Origin: Actinomadura syzygii
GTDB lineage: Bacteria; Actinomycetota; Actinomycetes; Streptosporangiales; Streptosporangiaceae
Assembly (NCBI RefSeq): GCF_008085905.1
Contig: NZ_VSFF01000006.1
Coordinates: 525,005 to 589,004, forward strand
Length of the DNA: 64,000 bases
Reading direction: 5' to 3'
Numbering within the stretch: position 1 is the first letter of the stretch; each line of letters opens with the position of its first letter. Made by a program: the position numbers and the translations under genes. The notes under the pieces are model-generated. The model was not told where the DNA came from and made no database searches. It worked only from the letters and a program-made list of their open reading frames with translations. Of the stretch, positions 37,722-49,355 are shown piece after piece.

Positions 37722-38275
37722 ATGGACACGCGGATCATTCCAGAGGATCTTATTTTTGGGGAGAGGTCGGTCTCCTGGGAGAGGGTGTGGGAGAGGCTCT
37801 TCCCCGAAGAGTCGATCGACGAGCCGATCGGCGATGACTACGGCTTCGCAACAAAGATGAACAGGATGCGTGGGCTCATCATGACCCAGTGCGCTGAACT
37901 GGAGGCTGTACTAGGCCTAATCGTCCGAAACCTCGAATCGAAGATATGCGCCAACAAACAGACCGCAGGCCAGTTGCTAAATATCGTGAAGACAAAGCTG
38001 TCACCGGCTGAAGTAACTAAATGGACGAGCAGTCTCGAACTCATACGGGAGGCAATCCGACTACGTAATCGCGCGGTTATGCACGGATCACGGTCGGTCA
38101 CTCCTATATGAAATATGCAACAGGTGGCGGCGAATGGGTTCCTGTGATTTCCCTGTTGGGGGATGACGACTTGGACGAGTCAGATCTCATGCGCGATCTG
38201 TATATCCAGCAGCAAGCCCTCATGGATGCCGTACGATTGCTTCGCTCCCTAAGGCATAAGACCACTCCCTCATAG
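37722..38275 (+). pseudogene. HEPN-like protein gene with one frameshift
   Basis: The first frame (37722-38111) gives 129 residues. It is helical and ends LIREAIRLRNRAVMHGSRS, which contains the RN-x4-H motif of HEPN RNases and toxins. The next frame starts at 38108 (MKYATGGGEWVPVISLLGDD) and runs to 38275. One missing base near 38100 would join them into a single protein of about 183 residues. The base composition is clearly more AT-rich than the neighbours, pointing to foreign origin. If translated separately, the first ORF could still be a functional HEPN domain. Confidence 0.55.
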
Positions 38276-38413
38276 CTGGCCTCGACGACGCCACCCGCGA
38301 GGCGTTCGCGTTGGTCCGAACGTCATTCGCCAACCGCAGCCCGGAACAACGTGCCAATCACCATGTTGAACCAAGCCTCTCCGAGATGATGGACACCGTA
38401 CGCGTCGCTCCCC

Positions 38414-38600
38414 TTGCAGATCTCAGGCTTCCGTGGCTGGAAGCAGCTGGATCTCCGTCCCAACGGTCACGTGGTCCTCTCCGGGGTCCCGCACGCGGGG
38501 CGGTCCGACATCATCGATGCCCTCGCACGCTTGCTCGACCTCGATGCGGCCCGCAGTGCCTCACTGACCGATCTACACCAAGAGGCCACCGAATCAGCCC
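38414..38600 (+). pseudogene. N-terminal fragment of an OLD/RecF-like ATPase
   Basis: LQISGFRGWKQLDLRPNGHV, then LSGVPHAGRSDIIDALARLL, is the first strand and Walker A region (G-x4-GRS) of overcoming-lysogenization-defect/RecF-type ATPases. Nothing of the rest follows. It may be the start of a lost defence nuclease. Confidence 0.5.
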
Positions 38601-38694
38601 GCACCGAGCAGCAACCGCGATACCAGCTACTACCGCTGGTGCCCCCAACTACGGCGACGAGTGACAAGGGTCATGCAGCGCGCAGCCGCTACGA

Positions 38695-38990
38695 TGCGAC
38701 GACATCGAGCCGCCCAGCGCGTCCAGCCCGCTTGACAAGCCTCCCCCATCGCTCGTTGCGCCCGAACTGGCTACCGATCGCTTTCCCCGGCGACAGGTCC
38801 CCGCAGGTGGGCGGTGGGCCACCACTCATTGCCACGCCCGTCGCTGGATATCCGCATCTCCCGGCTCATCCCCATCTGAGATGAAGCCCGCTGTGCCCGC
38901 GGACTACCGATTGCGTCACCCTTGCTGCGGAAGCGTTGAAGAGGCGTGAGGCCGAAGATTCGATCGGCATGTGCCGTCCCTGATGTCGTG
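38695..38990 (-). pseudogene. 3' fragment of a DUF2637 gene, second copy
   Basis: The sequence is clearly homologous at base level to 59,983-60,262, the tail of the DUF2637 gene at the right end of element A. Shared blocks include cgcccgaactggct, ccgatcgc-ttccccggcg and cgctggat-tccgcatc. The reading frame is broken and the membrane part is missing. Confidence 0.7.
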
Positions 38991-39095
38991 GGCCTGGAAA
39001 CAAGCATCTTTCAGGAGTTTCTCTGAGGACGTCGAAGCCGAACGCAAAGGACTACGAGAGTCCTCAGAACTCCTATGGATCGACACAGGTAGCCC

Positions 39096-39194
39096 ATGTG
39101 CGACCTCTCAGATCGCTATGGCGCCGACGTTATTATCTTCGGTTCCCCTGGGAACGGCGTCGTGCTACTGCAGCGAGGAGACCAGCCAATGTAG
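39096..39194 (+). CDS. possible 32-residue ORF
   Basis: ATG 39096 opens MCDLSDRYGADVIIFGSPGN and continues GVVLLQRGDQPM to a stop at 39194. It reads like real protein but has no clear ribosome site and no family. It lies just beyond the 3' end of the convergent kinase gene. Confidence 0.25.
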   Translation: MCDLSDRYGADVIIFGSPGNGVVLLQRGDQPM

Positions 39195-39208
39195 ATGTGA
39201 CTCTGGGT

Positions 39209-40828
<1,620 letters not shown>

Positions 40829-40896
40829 GGCCCACCACCTCTATCCGCAGATGAAATAGTTAACAGGCCCCTACCGCGAACCACCAGACCACGCGA

Positions 40897-43800
40897 CTAC
40901 AGTCCGGCCCGGCCGCCTGATTCCCGACGCATCTCCGCACGCAACCGCGCTAGCGCCTCGTCCCTGGCAGGCTCTGTGATGATCTTGTATGCGCGCTTGC
41001 GCGCCGCCTCCTTGATCGCCCTCTGGAACTCACCGTTATCGAAGTACAGCTTCATGAAATCAGTGTTGCGCTCGGCGTTCTCGGCGACGATGTCGTCGAG
41101 CCTGTCGTCGGCGACCTGCCCGAAGCGGGCCTCGTCGTTCATCAACGCGATTTGCTGCATGGTCGTGTCCTCAACCAGATTGGCGACCTGCTGGTAAACC
41201 AGGATCTGGTCGGACGAGCCCAGGTCCAGCCCAAACCGTTCGTTGAGTTCCTCGATTACTTCCGATAGCGGTTTCACCTCCGGCTCTCGGGGGCCGGCAC
41301 CATCCGCGGCGTGGCCCCGCACAGCGCGGTCACCGCCGGGCGACAGGGACACGTTGTGCCGCCCGGTGAACTCCAGTCGAAAGTGGCTCAGATCCGCGTC
41401 CCCGATGTCAATGGACGCCGAAGGCTGGCCCGGCAGACGGATCAGCAGAATCCTCCCGTACTGGTAGAGGCGTTCGAGATCCCGGTCTCCCCAGTCGACG
41501 ATCTGAGCGATGAGGCTGTAGGCGCGCACGTAACCCTGCAGCGCGCTCCGAAAACCCTCACGCTCGTCATCGGTTTCGAGTGCGGCGAAGCGGTCAAGCG
41601 CTGGCTTGAGGTATTCGTGCAGGTGGGCGTGGAGCCTGCGTTCGGCGGCATCGGGCATCCGCTCTGGCCCTGCCTCGGCCAGGATCCGGATAAACGCCTC
41701 CATCTCTGAGGCGACCAGGAGCCCGTAGTCCATCACCTCGCGCTGCTTGGTGTAGAGGAGGTTCGGGTCTCCCGGCTCGGTGATCGTTGTCTCGAACCAG
41801 TCCGCGAACGCGGCCTGGATGTCGGCGGCCTGGTTGGCGAAGTCGAGGATGCGGACGTCGTCCTGCGTCTTCAGCGGATGAATGCGGTTGAGCCGCGACA
41901 GGGTTTGCACCGCCGCAACGCCGGTCAGCGGTTTGTCGACGTACATGCCGCACAGCAGCGGCTCGTCGAAACCGGTCTGGTACTTCTCTGCGACGACCAG
42001 CAGCCGGTACTGGTCCTGGTCGCGCGCCTCCGCCTGTGGATCGTCGGCCTTGGTGTAGCTGAACCGGTCCGGCAGCTGCCTCTCCGGAAAACCGTTGAGC
42101 TGGGCTTCGGTGAACTCCAGGTCAGCGTCGTCCTTCAGCGTGCCGGAGAACGCGATGAGCGTCCCGCAGTCGGTGTAACCGCGGTCGTCGACATAACGGC
42201 GGATCGCCTGGTACAGGTCGAGCGCGTGCAGCCGGCTGCCGGTGACGACCATGGCCTTGGCGCGGCCGCCGAGCCGTTCGGCGATGTTTTCCCGGAAGTC
42301 GTCGACGATCAGTCTCGCCCGCTGTTCCAGCGATGTGGGGTGCAGCTTGGCGAGGCGGACCAGTTCCTTCTTGGCCTTGCCAGCGTCGACCTCCGGGTTA
42401 GCGATGCGCGATTCGGCCTGCTCGACGGCGGCGTTACGCAGCCGCCACTTGGTGTCATAGGTGATGTAGTTGGCCAGCACATCGAGGATGTAACCTTCAT
42501 CGATCGCCTGCCGCATCGAGTAGATGTGGAATGGCTCATACATGCCGCGCTCGCCGGTGCGCGGGTTCAGCTTGTCTGGGTTGAAGCGGCCGAACAGCTT
42601 TAGCGTCGACGACTTTGGCGTGGCGGTGAACGCGAAGTACGACAGGTTCGGCTGACGACCACGCACCCGCGTCATGTATTCCGCGTCGTCCTCACCCTCT
42701 TCGCGCGGTATCGCATTCACGCCGAGTATCTGTTTGAGCCGTGTCGCCGACTCACCGCCCTGCGAGGAGTGCGCCTCGTCGATGATGACCGCATACCGCT
42801 TGCCGGCCAGCCCCATGTCGGCGACCTTCTCAAGCACGTAGGGATACAGCTGGAGCGTGCTGATGATGATCTTCGAGGTGGCGTCGTCGAGTGCCTCGGC
42901 AAGCTGCCTGGAGTCCTCGTCGATCTTCTTGACGACGCCGGGCGTGTGGTCGAACTGGAAGATGGTTCTCTGCAGCTGGCGGTCGAGTACGCGCCGGTCG
43001 CTGATCACGATGATCTTGTGGAAGATCTGCTGGTTGTCGGCATCGAAAAGGTTCGAGAGGCGATGCGACAGCCAGGCGATGGTGTTCGACTTGCCCGATC
43101 CTGCCGAGTGCTGGACTAGGTAGTTGCGCCCGGCTCCGTGCGTCTGCGCGTGGGCGATCATCTTCTGTACCGCGTCCCACTGATGATAGCGCGGAAAGAT
43201 GCGCGGCGACGTGTGCGGATTCTCCTTCATGCCCTTCTTGTCGGGCGCCTTGACGTGGACAAACCGGTGCAGGATCTCCAGCCAGTTGTCGGGTTGCCAG
43301 ATCTCCTCCCACAGGTAGGCGACGCTGTAGGAGCCTTGGGCGGCGGGCGGGTTACCGGCCTCGCCAGACCTCCCGGGCCCGTTGGAGCCGACGTTGAACG
43401 GCAGGAACTCGGTATCAGCACCGCAGAGCCGTGTGGCAACGAAGGCACGGTCGGGGTCGACGGCGAAGTGCACCAGCGTCCGCTTTGCGAAAAACACGTC
43501 ATTCGGGTCGCGGTCGAACCGGTACTGCGCAATGGCATGATCGGCGTTTTGCCCAGTGTTCGGGTTCTTCAGCTCGACTGTGGCGACGGGCAGTCCGTTG
43601 ACGAAAAGCGTCATGTCTAGAGACCGGTGCGGGTGGCGCGTGCTGTAGTGCAGCTGGCGCGCGACCGTCAGCACATTCTCGCGGTATTCGGCGAGGGCAT
43701 CGACGGCCAGAGTGTGGCCAGGACGGAAGTAGGCCAGGTCAATATGCACGCCTCGGTCGCGCACGCCTCGGCGCAGCACGTCCAGCACACCACGCGCGTC

Positions 43801-44040
43801 GATTTCAGCGGCGACACGCTGCGCGAACTGCCGCTGCGCGGTCGCTTGAAAACTGCCGTACAGCTCGATGAGTTTTTCCCAGCGCTCCATCTGTGTTGCG
43901 CCGATGAACCGGTACATCTCACCGGTGTCGATGCCCAGCTCGACATTGAACGTGTTGGCCGCACACGACCAGCCACGCTCAACCAGATCGGACTCAACGC
44001 GGGCCTCGAAGGCTAGTTCGCTGAGGAATTGGGGGGTCAT
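40897..44040 (-). CDS. hsdR: type I restriction enzyme R subunit
   Basis: 1047 residues. The N-terminal nuclease domain has the PD-(D/E)xK residues in LDMTLFVNGLPVATVELKNP. The motor follows: Walker A HSAGSGKSNTI, DEAH box VIIDEAHSSQ, SAT-like FAFTATPKSST, and late helicase motifs (QTGFDEPLLCGMYVDKPL, QTLSRLNRIH). It translocates and cuts unmodified DNA as a complex with HsdM and HsdS. Its start overlaps the hsdS stop by 4 nt, so translation is coupled. All catalytic motifs are present; it looks functional. Confidence 0.95.
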   Translation of the reverse strand: MTPQFLSELAFEARVESDLVERGWSCAANTFNVELGIDTGEMYRFIGATQMERWEKLIELYGSFQATAQRQFAQRVAAEIDARGVLDVLRRGVRDRGVHIDLAYFRPGHTLAVDALAEYRENVLTVARQLHYSTRHPHRSLDMTLFVNGLPVATVELKNPNTGQNADHAIAQYRFDRDPNDVFFAKRTLVHFAVDPDRAFVATRLCGADTEFLPFNVGSNGPGRSGEAGNPPAAQGSYSVAYLWEEIWQPDNWLEILHRFVHVKAPDKKGMKENPHTSPRIFPRYHQWDAVQKMIAHAQTHGAGRNYLVQHSAGSGKSNTIAWLSHRLSNLFDADNQQIFHKIIVISDRRVLDRQLQRTIFQFDHTPGVVKKIDEDSRQLAEALDDATSKIIISTLQLYPYVLEKVADMGLAGKRYAVIIDEAHSSQGGESATRLKQILGVNAIPREEGEDDAEYMTRVRGRQPNLSYFAFTATPKSSTLKLFGRFNPDKLNPRTGERGMYEPFHIYSMRQAIDEGYILDVLANYITYDTKWRLRNAAVEQAESRIANPEVDAGKAKKELVRLAKLHPTSLEQRARLIVDDFRENIAERLGGRAKAMVVTGSRLHALDLYQAIRRYVDDRGYTDCGTLIAFSGTLKDDADLEFTEAQLNGFPERQLPDRFSYTKADDPQAEARDQDQYRLLVVAEKYQTGFDEPLLCGMYVDKPLTGVAAVQTLSRLNRIHPLKTQDDVRILDFANQAADIQAAFADWFETTITEPGDPNLLYTKQREVMDYGLLVASEMEAFIRILAEAGPERMPDAAERRLHAHLHEYLKPALDRFAALETDDEREGFRSALQGYVRAYSLIAQIVDWGDRDLERLYQYGRILLIRLPGQPSASIDIGDADLSHFRLEFTGRHNVSLSPGGDRAVRGHAADGAGPREPEVKPLSEVIEELNERFGLDLGSSDQILVYQQVANLVEDTTMQQIALMNDEARFGQVADDRLDDIVAENAERNTDFMKLYFDNGEFQRAIKEAARKRAYKIITEPARDEALARLRAEMRRESGGRAGL

Positions 44041-45305
44041 GAGGTCGCACCTCCTGACGAGGATAGGCGACGTGCGCTCGTGACATCGATCTGCCCAGTG
44101 ACAGCGGCAGTGATCAAAGACCCCCGTCTTTCGGAAGCGAGGCGTGAAAACCTTTCTGCAGCTACACGAAATGCCCTAAATTCAGCTAGGCGACAGTCAA
44201 GCTCTTTCCGCAATACCAGCTGCTGAGCGACAGCCGGAATTGAGATCGTGAAGGATTTCAATACATCATTGTTTAGAATCCTAACTCGGGAATACTGTGC
44301 CCAGTTTCGAAGTTCTTCATGTGCCGCGAAAAGCTGCCATAGAAGAAACCTGCGATCTACTGCATTAGATGTGGTGATGGCTGTCAGCTGCTGGTTTCCG
44401 GTGGCCTCATGGTCGAGAGCGGCAACCTTTCCAAGAGACTCACCGATTCCCACAATCAAGATGCTTCCAGCTGGAAATCGTGGGACGTGACGCACGTCAG
44501 CCACGTGTACACCCTTGTCGGCTTTGCCGAGGTTGAGGGCATTATCGAGGGCTGCGGGCGTATACCAGGGAATGTGATCATAATTGGCGTTCACCTGGAG
44601 AAACTCTGATGGAGTCATTCCGGTCCGAACCGCGTCTACGACACGGCGGAGTTGCACTCTCCGCCACTCCATTTGTTGCTCTTCTAGGGACAGCCGGTGG
44701 CGCCCGGTACACCGTGTAGCCTCGCTCAGCAGAGCCTCAGAGAGCGCATTTACCTGCTTATTCCTAAGTGAGACTAGTTCATCGATCTGAGCTGTCTCGA
44801 CATCGAGGAAGTCGGCGATGCGGCGCTGCTCGTCGAGGGGCGGTATAGTGATCGGTAGCCGCTTAATGTCCCATTGAAAAAGGTGGGGAACTCCCATCCC
44901 ATCTTTAATTGCATTGATTAGGTCTTGCGTCGAGCTGCTCGCAAGACAGTAGCGCAGAAATCGCGGCTCAATATCAAACGCTCGAAGGACTGCGATCGAT
45001 CCATTCACCGTGGCCGGCTTTGGGAGTTGGCGAATTATGTTGGTGATCCCAAGCGTGTTGCCGTCCTTCGCTAGGAGCACATCGTTGACTTGCAGCTTCA
45101 GCTCTGGCGACTCATCGTATCTATATCTACTAATATAGTTAACATTCTCGAAGTCGATCACTTCCAACTTGATGTTGGGCGTCGCGAGGAACGCGTAGCC
45201 TTCAGGCTGATATTCGCTAGCTGTTAGCGCTTTCCAGCCGATCCGCGCGTTAACGGTCGCTACCCGATCGACCCGAGTTCGCCTCCACATGGAAGGTGCA
45301 CTCAT
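44037..45305 (-). CDS. hsdS: type I restriction specificity subunit
   Basis: 422 residues. It has two target-recognition halves, each ending in a coiled-coil spacer: DEQRRIADFLDVETAQIDEL after the first (residues about 160-200), and QQLVLRKELDCRLAEFR after the second. PHLFQWDIKRLPITIPPLDEQ is the classic HsdS junction. The composition is noticeably more AT-rich than hsdM and hsdR, usual for exchanged specificity genes. Four-nt overlaps on both sides place it firmly in the operon. Confidence 0.93.
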   Translation of the reverse strand: MSAPSMWRRTRVDRVATVNARIGWKALTASEYQPEGYAFLATPNIKLEVIDFENVNYISRYRYDESPELKLQVNDVLLAKDGNTLGITNIIRQLPKPATVNGSIAVLRAFDIEPRFLRYCLASSSTQDLINAIKDGMGVPHLFQWDIKRLPITIPPLDEQRRIADFLDVETAQIDELVSLRNKQVNALSEALLSEATRCTGRHRLSLEEQQMEWRRVQLRRVVDAVRTGMTPSEFLQVNANYDHIPWYTPAALDNALNLGKADKGVHVADVRHVPRFPAGSILIVGIGESLGKVAALDHEATGNQQLTAITTSNAVDRRFLLWQLFAAHEELRNWAQYSRVRILNNDVLKSFTISIPAVAQQLVLRKELDCRLAEFRAFRVAAERFSRLASERRGSLITAAVTGQIDVTSARRLSSSGGATS

Positions 45306-47275
45306 GTCGTCACCTCGCCAAGGAGCTTCCGGATCTGGGTCTCCAGATCGCGGAGTTCCGCGTCGATCTCCGCCAGTGGACGCGGCGGCGTATATGCGTA
45401 GAAATGGCGTGTGAACGGAATCTCGTAGCCAACCTTTGTCTTATCATAGTCGATCCACGCGTCTGGGAAGTGCGGGGTGACCTCGCGGGCGAAGTAGGCG
45501 TCGATGTCCTCGACTAGGGGGACGTTTTCGAAGTCGCGCAAGCCTGGGTCTGGCAACACCGTCCCGTCCTTGGCTTTCTGCAACTCGCCTTGGGCGTCGG
45601 ACACTGACACCGCGTTCCAGAATGCCTTGAGCGGAGCCGCCGTGCCCGGCCATAGTCCGCCGCCTGCCACAACGGCCGCGTGCAGGGCGTCGGCTGCTTC
45701 CTTCTTGGTCCACCACACCGAGCCGAGCAGCGGTCGCAGCGCCGTGATCAGTGCCTCTTGTTCACCCCACTTAGCAAGTGCCTTCGAATTCTCCAGTGCG
45801 GCCAGTGCATCCTCGGTGATTTCGAAGCGAAGCTTGAGTGGGCGTTCGACGGTGATGCGGTGGTAGCCGAAGTCGCGGGTGCCGAAGATCTTTACTTTGC
45901 TGTGGTCCGGGCGCCCGGGGTCGGCCGCGATCTTCAGCGCGTCCACGTACAGCTTAGTGATGTGCTCGATCTGGTCGCTGCTGATCTGCTTGCGCTTGTC
46001 GCCGAGGGACTTGCGCATCTTCTCCCATTGGTCGCGGGCGTCGAGCAGGATCACTTTTTGGCGTAGTTCGGCGGCCTTGCGGTTGGAGAGGATCCAGAAG
46101 TAAGTGGAGATGCCGGTGTTGTAGAACAGCTGGTCAGGCAGAGCGACAATGCCCTCCAACCAGTCATTCTCAAGAATCCAGTGACGGATCTTGGACTCGC
46201 CGGACTCGGCCGCGCCAGTGAACAGCGGGGAACCGTTGAAGACGATCGCCAGCCGGGCGCCCTTGCCCTCGACCGACTCCATCTTGTCGAGGATGTGCTG
46301 CAGGAACAGTAGCGACCCGTCGTTGATACGCGGCGTACCAGCTCCGAAACGGCCGGCGTGACCGAGCTCAGCCTCGCCCTCCACCGCGTCCCTGACCTTC
46401 TTCCACTCTACGCCGAAGGGCGGGTTAACCAGCATGTAGTCGAAGGTCTTATCCGGGTAGCCGTCGTCGCTGAAGCAGTTGCCGAAGTAGATGTGGCCGC
46501 GCTGGTTGCGCATCAGCATGTCCGACTGGCAGATCGCCCACGACTCGGCGTTAATCTCCTGGCCGAAGACATAGACCTCAGCCTTCGGGTTGATCGACTT
46601 GATGTGGTCTTCGGCCGCGGTCAGCATGCCACCGGTGCCGCAGGCCGGGTCGAGGATGTTGATGACCTGGCCCTCGCCAGCCACTGTATCGGCGTCCGGG
46701 GCGATCAGCAGGTTGACCATCAGCTTGATGACTTCGCGCGGGGTGAAGTGCTCACCGGCGGTCTCGTTGGAGTCTTCGGCGAACTTGCGGATCAGATGCT
46801 CGAAGACGTAGCCCATATCGTGGTTTGTGAGCTTGTCGAGATCGCGCATGGCGGCGAATCGGCCGACGACTTGGTAGAGGATTTTCGCGCCCGCTAGCCG
46901 AGTGATTTGATTGTCCAGGTCGAAGCGGGCAAGGATCTGCCGGACGTTCGGGGAGAATCCGTTGATGTAGTCACGGAGATTCTTGGCGACGTTCGGAGCG
47001 TCGCCGGCGATCGTGGTGAAGTCTTGCTCGGAGACGTTGTAGAAGGGCAGCTTCGCCGCGATCTCCAGCAGCCGGTCCTTGTTCTGGATGTCGAGTGAGG
47101 CGTTGCGGTCGCGCACCGTCGCCCGCGTCGGCGCCATCACTGCGTCGAGTCGGCGCAGCAGCGTGAGCGGCAAGATCACCTGACCGTATTCGTGGCGTTT
47201 GTAGTCGCCACGCAGCAGGTCGGCGACCGACCAGATGTCGCTGGCCATCCTGGCGTGGGTGGGTCCTGAGCTCAC
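45302..47275 (-). CDS. hsdM: type I DNA methyltransferase subunit
   Basis: 657 residues. The N-terminal helical domain (SDIWSVADLLRGDYKRHEYG) is followed by SAM motif I LDPACGTGGMLTAAEDH and catalytic motif IV NPPFGVEW, so it is an N6-adenine methylase. The protein is longer than the usual 500 or so because of an extension from about residue 450 that includes PLVEDIDAYFAREVTPHFPD. It methylates host DNA with HsdS. It overlaps both neighbours by 4 nt. Confidence 0.94.
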   Translation of the reverse strand: MSSGPTHARMASDIWSVADLLRGDYKRHEYGQVILPLTLLRRLDAVMAPTRATVRDRNASLDIQNKDRLLEIAAKLPFYNVSEQDFTTIAGDAPNVAKNLRDYINGFSPNVRQILARFDLDNQITRLAGAKILYQVVGRFAAMRDLDKLTNHDMGYVFEHLIRKFAEDSNETAGEHFTPREVIKLMVNLLIAPDADTVAGEGQVINILDPACGTGGMLTAAEDHIKSINPKAEVYVFGQEINAESWAICQSDMLMRNQRGHIYFGNCFSDDGYPDKTFDYMLVNPPFGVEWKKVRDAVEGEAELGHAGRFGAGTPRINDGSLLFLQHILDKMESVEGKGARLAIVFNGSPLFTGAAESGESKIRHWILENDWLEGIVALPDQLFYNTGISTYFWILSNRKAAELRQKVILLDARDQWEKMRKSLGDKRKQISSDQIEHITKLYVDALKIAADPGRPDHSKVKIFGTRDFGYHRITVERPLKLRFEITEDALAALENSKALAKWGEQEALITALRPLLGSVWWTKKEAADALHAAVVAGGGLWPGTAAPLKAFWNAVSVSDAQGELQKAKDGTVLPDPGLRDFENVPLVEDIDAYFAREVTPHFPDAWIDYDKTKVGYEIPFTRHFYAYTPPRPLAEIDAELRDLETQIRKLLGEVTT

Positions 47276-49038
47276 TCTGTCGTCTCCTCGTCGGCCGCAT
47301 CAGCGACATCAGTCTTGTTCATCACGGTGAAGTCCGGTGCCAAAACGCCAGTTGTCAGCCCGTTGACGGTCTGGTCGATCACGTGCCCGCTCACCTTCCC
47401 CAGTTTCGTGAGCGCGTCCTCCACTTCCTGCAGGTGGCGGAACGCATCGCCGTAGCGTCGCTGTTCGGCCAGCGGGAGCCGGGGAACACGGCAGCGGCGC
47501 AGATCCTCTCGGTTGAGGGCACCGAGGGTGTTGGCGACGGGCAGTGCGTTGGCGTCCGTTCCCAGGAAGGCCGCCAGGAAGTGCGCATCCAAGCGGGCGG
47601 AGTCGATTTCGACCAATTGCGCGATACCCGTGTCGTCGTCGGCGGTACCGGTCGCGACGACCGGGACTCGGCCGAGCGTACGCACCAGCAGGTCACCCGC
47701 CCGCGGGGTGTCTTCACGGGAGCGAATCACCAGCGCACCGGCGCGCTCTAGCTCACCGAAGGTCACGTACGAGTGGCGGGTCGGCCCCGATGGAGCGGCG
47801 AAGCGCGGCAAGCCCCGTCCGACGTAGGCGTAAAGGTTTGCCAGCCGGTCGGTGACGCGAGCGAAATCGTCGGCACTCGCCCGGACGTTCGCGGTGACAT
47901 GGCGGGACGGTCGCAGGTCGGCGTCTCCGTCGAGGAGCTCCAACCGCGGAACGGCCCGAAAGATCGTCGGGTCAGCGTCGTCGAATAGCCGCTGCCAGGC
48001 GGCGAACTCGTGCGGGACATCGGCCGCGTCGCCCAGTCCCGACAGGTCGACCATCCACACCGCCCGATGGTCGGGGGCGCTTTGGGGCCGTTGCATAATC
48101 CAGAGATGGAGGTTGGTGTCGGGCACCGACCCCATCCCTTTGGGCAACGCAATCACGTCACGCAGCACACCGGAGCGCACTAGCGCCGAACGGACGGACT
48201 GCCCAGACGGCTGGACGCACGTGCGTGGCGTTACGGCGACGACCGCCACGCCGTGCAGTCGCAGATGCGCGTAACAGTGCTGGACCCAGGCAAGCTCGCC
48301 GTCGCGGGGGGCCGGGATACCGAACTGCCAGCGCGGGTCGGTGGCCAGTTCGGCCGACGGCCACTGCGGCTTGTCGAAGGGCGGCTCGCAGACGACGGCC
48401 GAGGCCGCGCCCAGGTATGCGTCGAGACGGTCGTCCAGGAGGGAGTCGCCGGTATGGATCTCGTAGGTCACGTCGTAGTTGCTGCGCAGGTTGAACGCGG
48501 CGACCGCGGCGGCTGACTCCTGAATCTCCTGTCCGACGAGCGTGACGCCGTCGCCAAAGCGGTCGGCGACGGCCATCAGCAACGTGGCGTTGAAGCACGC
48601 CGGATCGAGCACTGCAGGTACGTCAACCGTGTCGGCATCCGGCAGCCGCGCGGCGGCCGTAGACGGCGGCAGCAGCGACACCATCACCCTAGCCAGCAAC
48701 TGGGCGGGAAGCAGGTCGGCAATGCCGCGCTCCGGTGTCAGATCCAGGGCACGCCGCGTCCACTCGTCACGGAGGTCCTCCCCGGACGACGAGTCGTCCT
48801 CAACTCGCTGCGTGCCGGTGTCCGTACGGCCGGCCGTCGCTAGTTGGTCACCCTTGCCGGTCTCCTTCAGCCACGCCTCCACTTCAGCGCGGGAGAACGT
48901 AGGGCTGTGCGGGGTGCCGCCGATCGGCTTTGGAAACTCCGGGTAGCGGCGGCGCCAGTTGGCTACGGCCGCACGACCGACGCCGGCCAGCCGCGCGATC
49001 GCGGCTGCCGTCAGTTCGTCGTGCTCATCGGGATTCAC
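47272..49038 (-). CDS. HTH plus N6-methylase-like protein, first gene of the restriction operon
   Basis: 588 residues from GTG 49038 (an in-frame GTG at 49068 is also possible). A helix-turn-helix opens the protein: AAIARLAGVGRAAVANWRRR, then YPEFPKPIGG. A Type I-style methylase fold follows, but motif I reads LDPACFNATLL instead of DPACGxGxL. Motif IV is CEPPF instead of NPPF, so it may bind DNA or SAM without methylating. The last third resembles an HsdS target-recognition domain (FGELERAGALVIRSREDTPR, LAEQRRYGDAFRHLQEVEDA). Its stop overlaps the hsdM start by 4 nt. It may be an operon regulator or a BREX-like accessory methylase. Confidence 0.82.
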   Translation of the reverse strand: MNPDEHDELTAAAIARLAGVGRAAVANWRRRYPEFPKPIGGTPHSPTFSRAEVEAWLKETGKGDQLATAGRTDTGTQRVEDDSSSGEDLRDEWTRRALDLTPERGIADLLPAQLLARVMVSLLPPSTAAARLPDADTVDVPAVLDPACFNATLLMAVADRFGDGVTLVGQEIQESAAAVAAFNLRSNYDVTYEIHTGDSLLDDRLDAYLGAASAVVCEPPFDKPQWPSAELATDPRWQFGIPAPRDGELAWVQHCYAHLRLHGVAVVAVTPRTCVQPSGQSVRSALVRSGVLRDVIALPKGMGSVPDTNLHLWIMQRPQSAPDHRAVWMVDLSGLGDAADVPHEFAAWQRLFDDADPTIFRAVPRLELLDGDADLRPSRHVTANVRASADDFARVTDRLANLYAYVGRGLPRFAAPSGPTRHSYVTFGELERAGALVIRSREDTPRAGDLLVRTLGRVPVVATGTADDDTGIAQLVEIDSARLDAHFLAAFLGTDANALPVANTLGALNREDLRRCRVPRLPLAEQRRYGDAFRHLQEVEDALTKLGKVSGHVIDQTVNGLTTGVLAPDFTVMNKTDVADAADEETTE

Positions 49039-49355
49039 GCAGGGAACCGTACCGCGCCGTCTGTCCACCCTGCAAGCACATGTGAACGTCGTTGCCTATG
49101 TTCACAAAGCTCGATACAGTCAGTGGCCAACGCGGGAATCACCCACTCAATCACCGTGAGTCATGGATTACACGCGCGCTGAGTGCCATGGTCCCTCTTG
49201 GACCGCGGTCGAGGCCACCGGTGAGCCATGGATGTGAACATCCACTGCCGACTGCTGCCACGGAGTACGGAGCCGCGCTGATCCCGGGCAAGGGCCGAAC
49301 CCGCCTCCCCGTCGAACCCAGGGCCGCCCGGCCCTCCGCCTCTACAAGGACCGAA

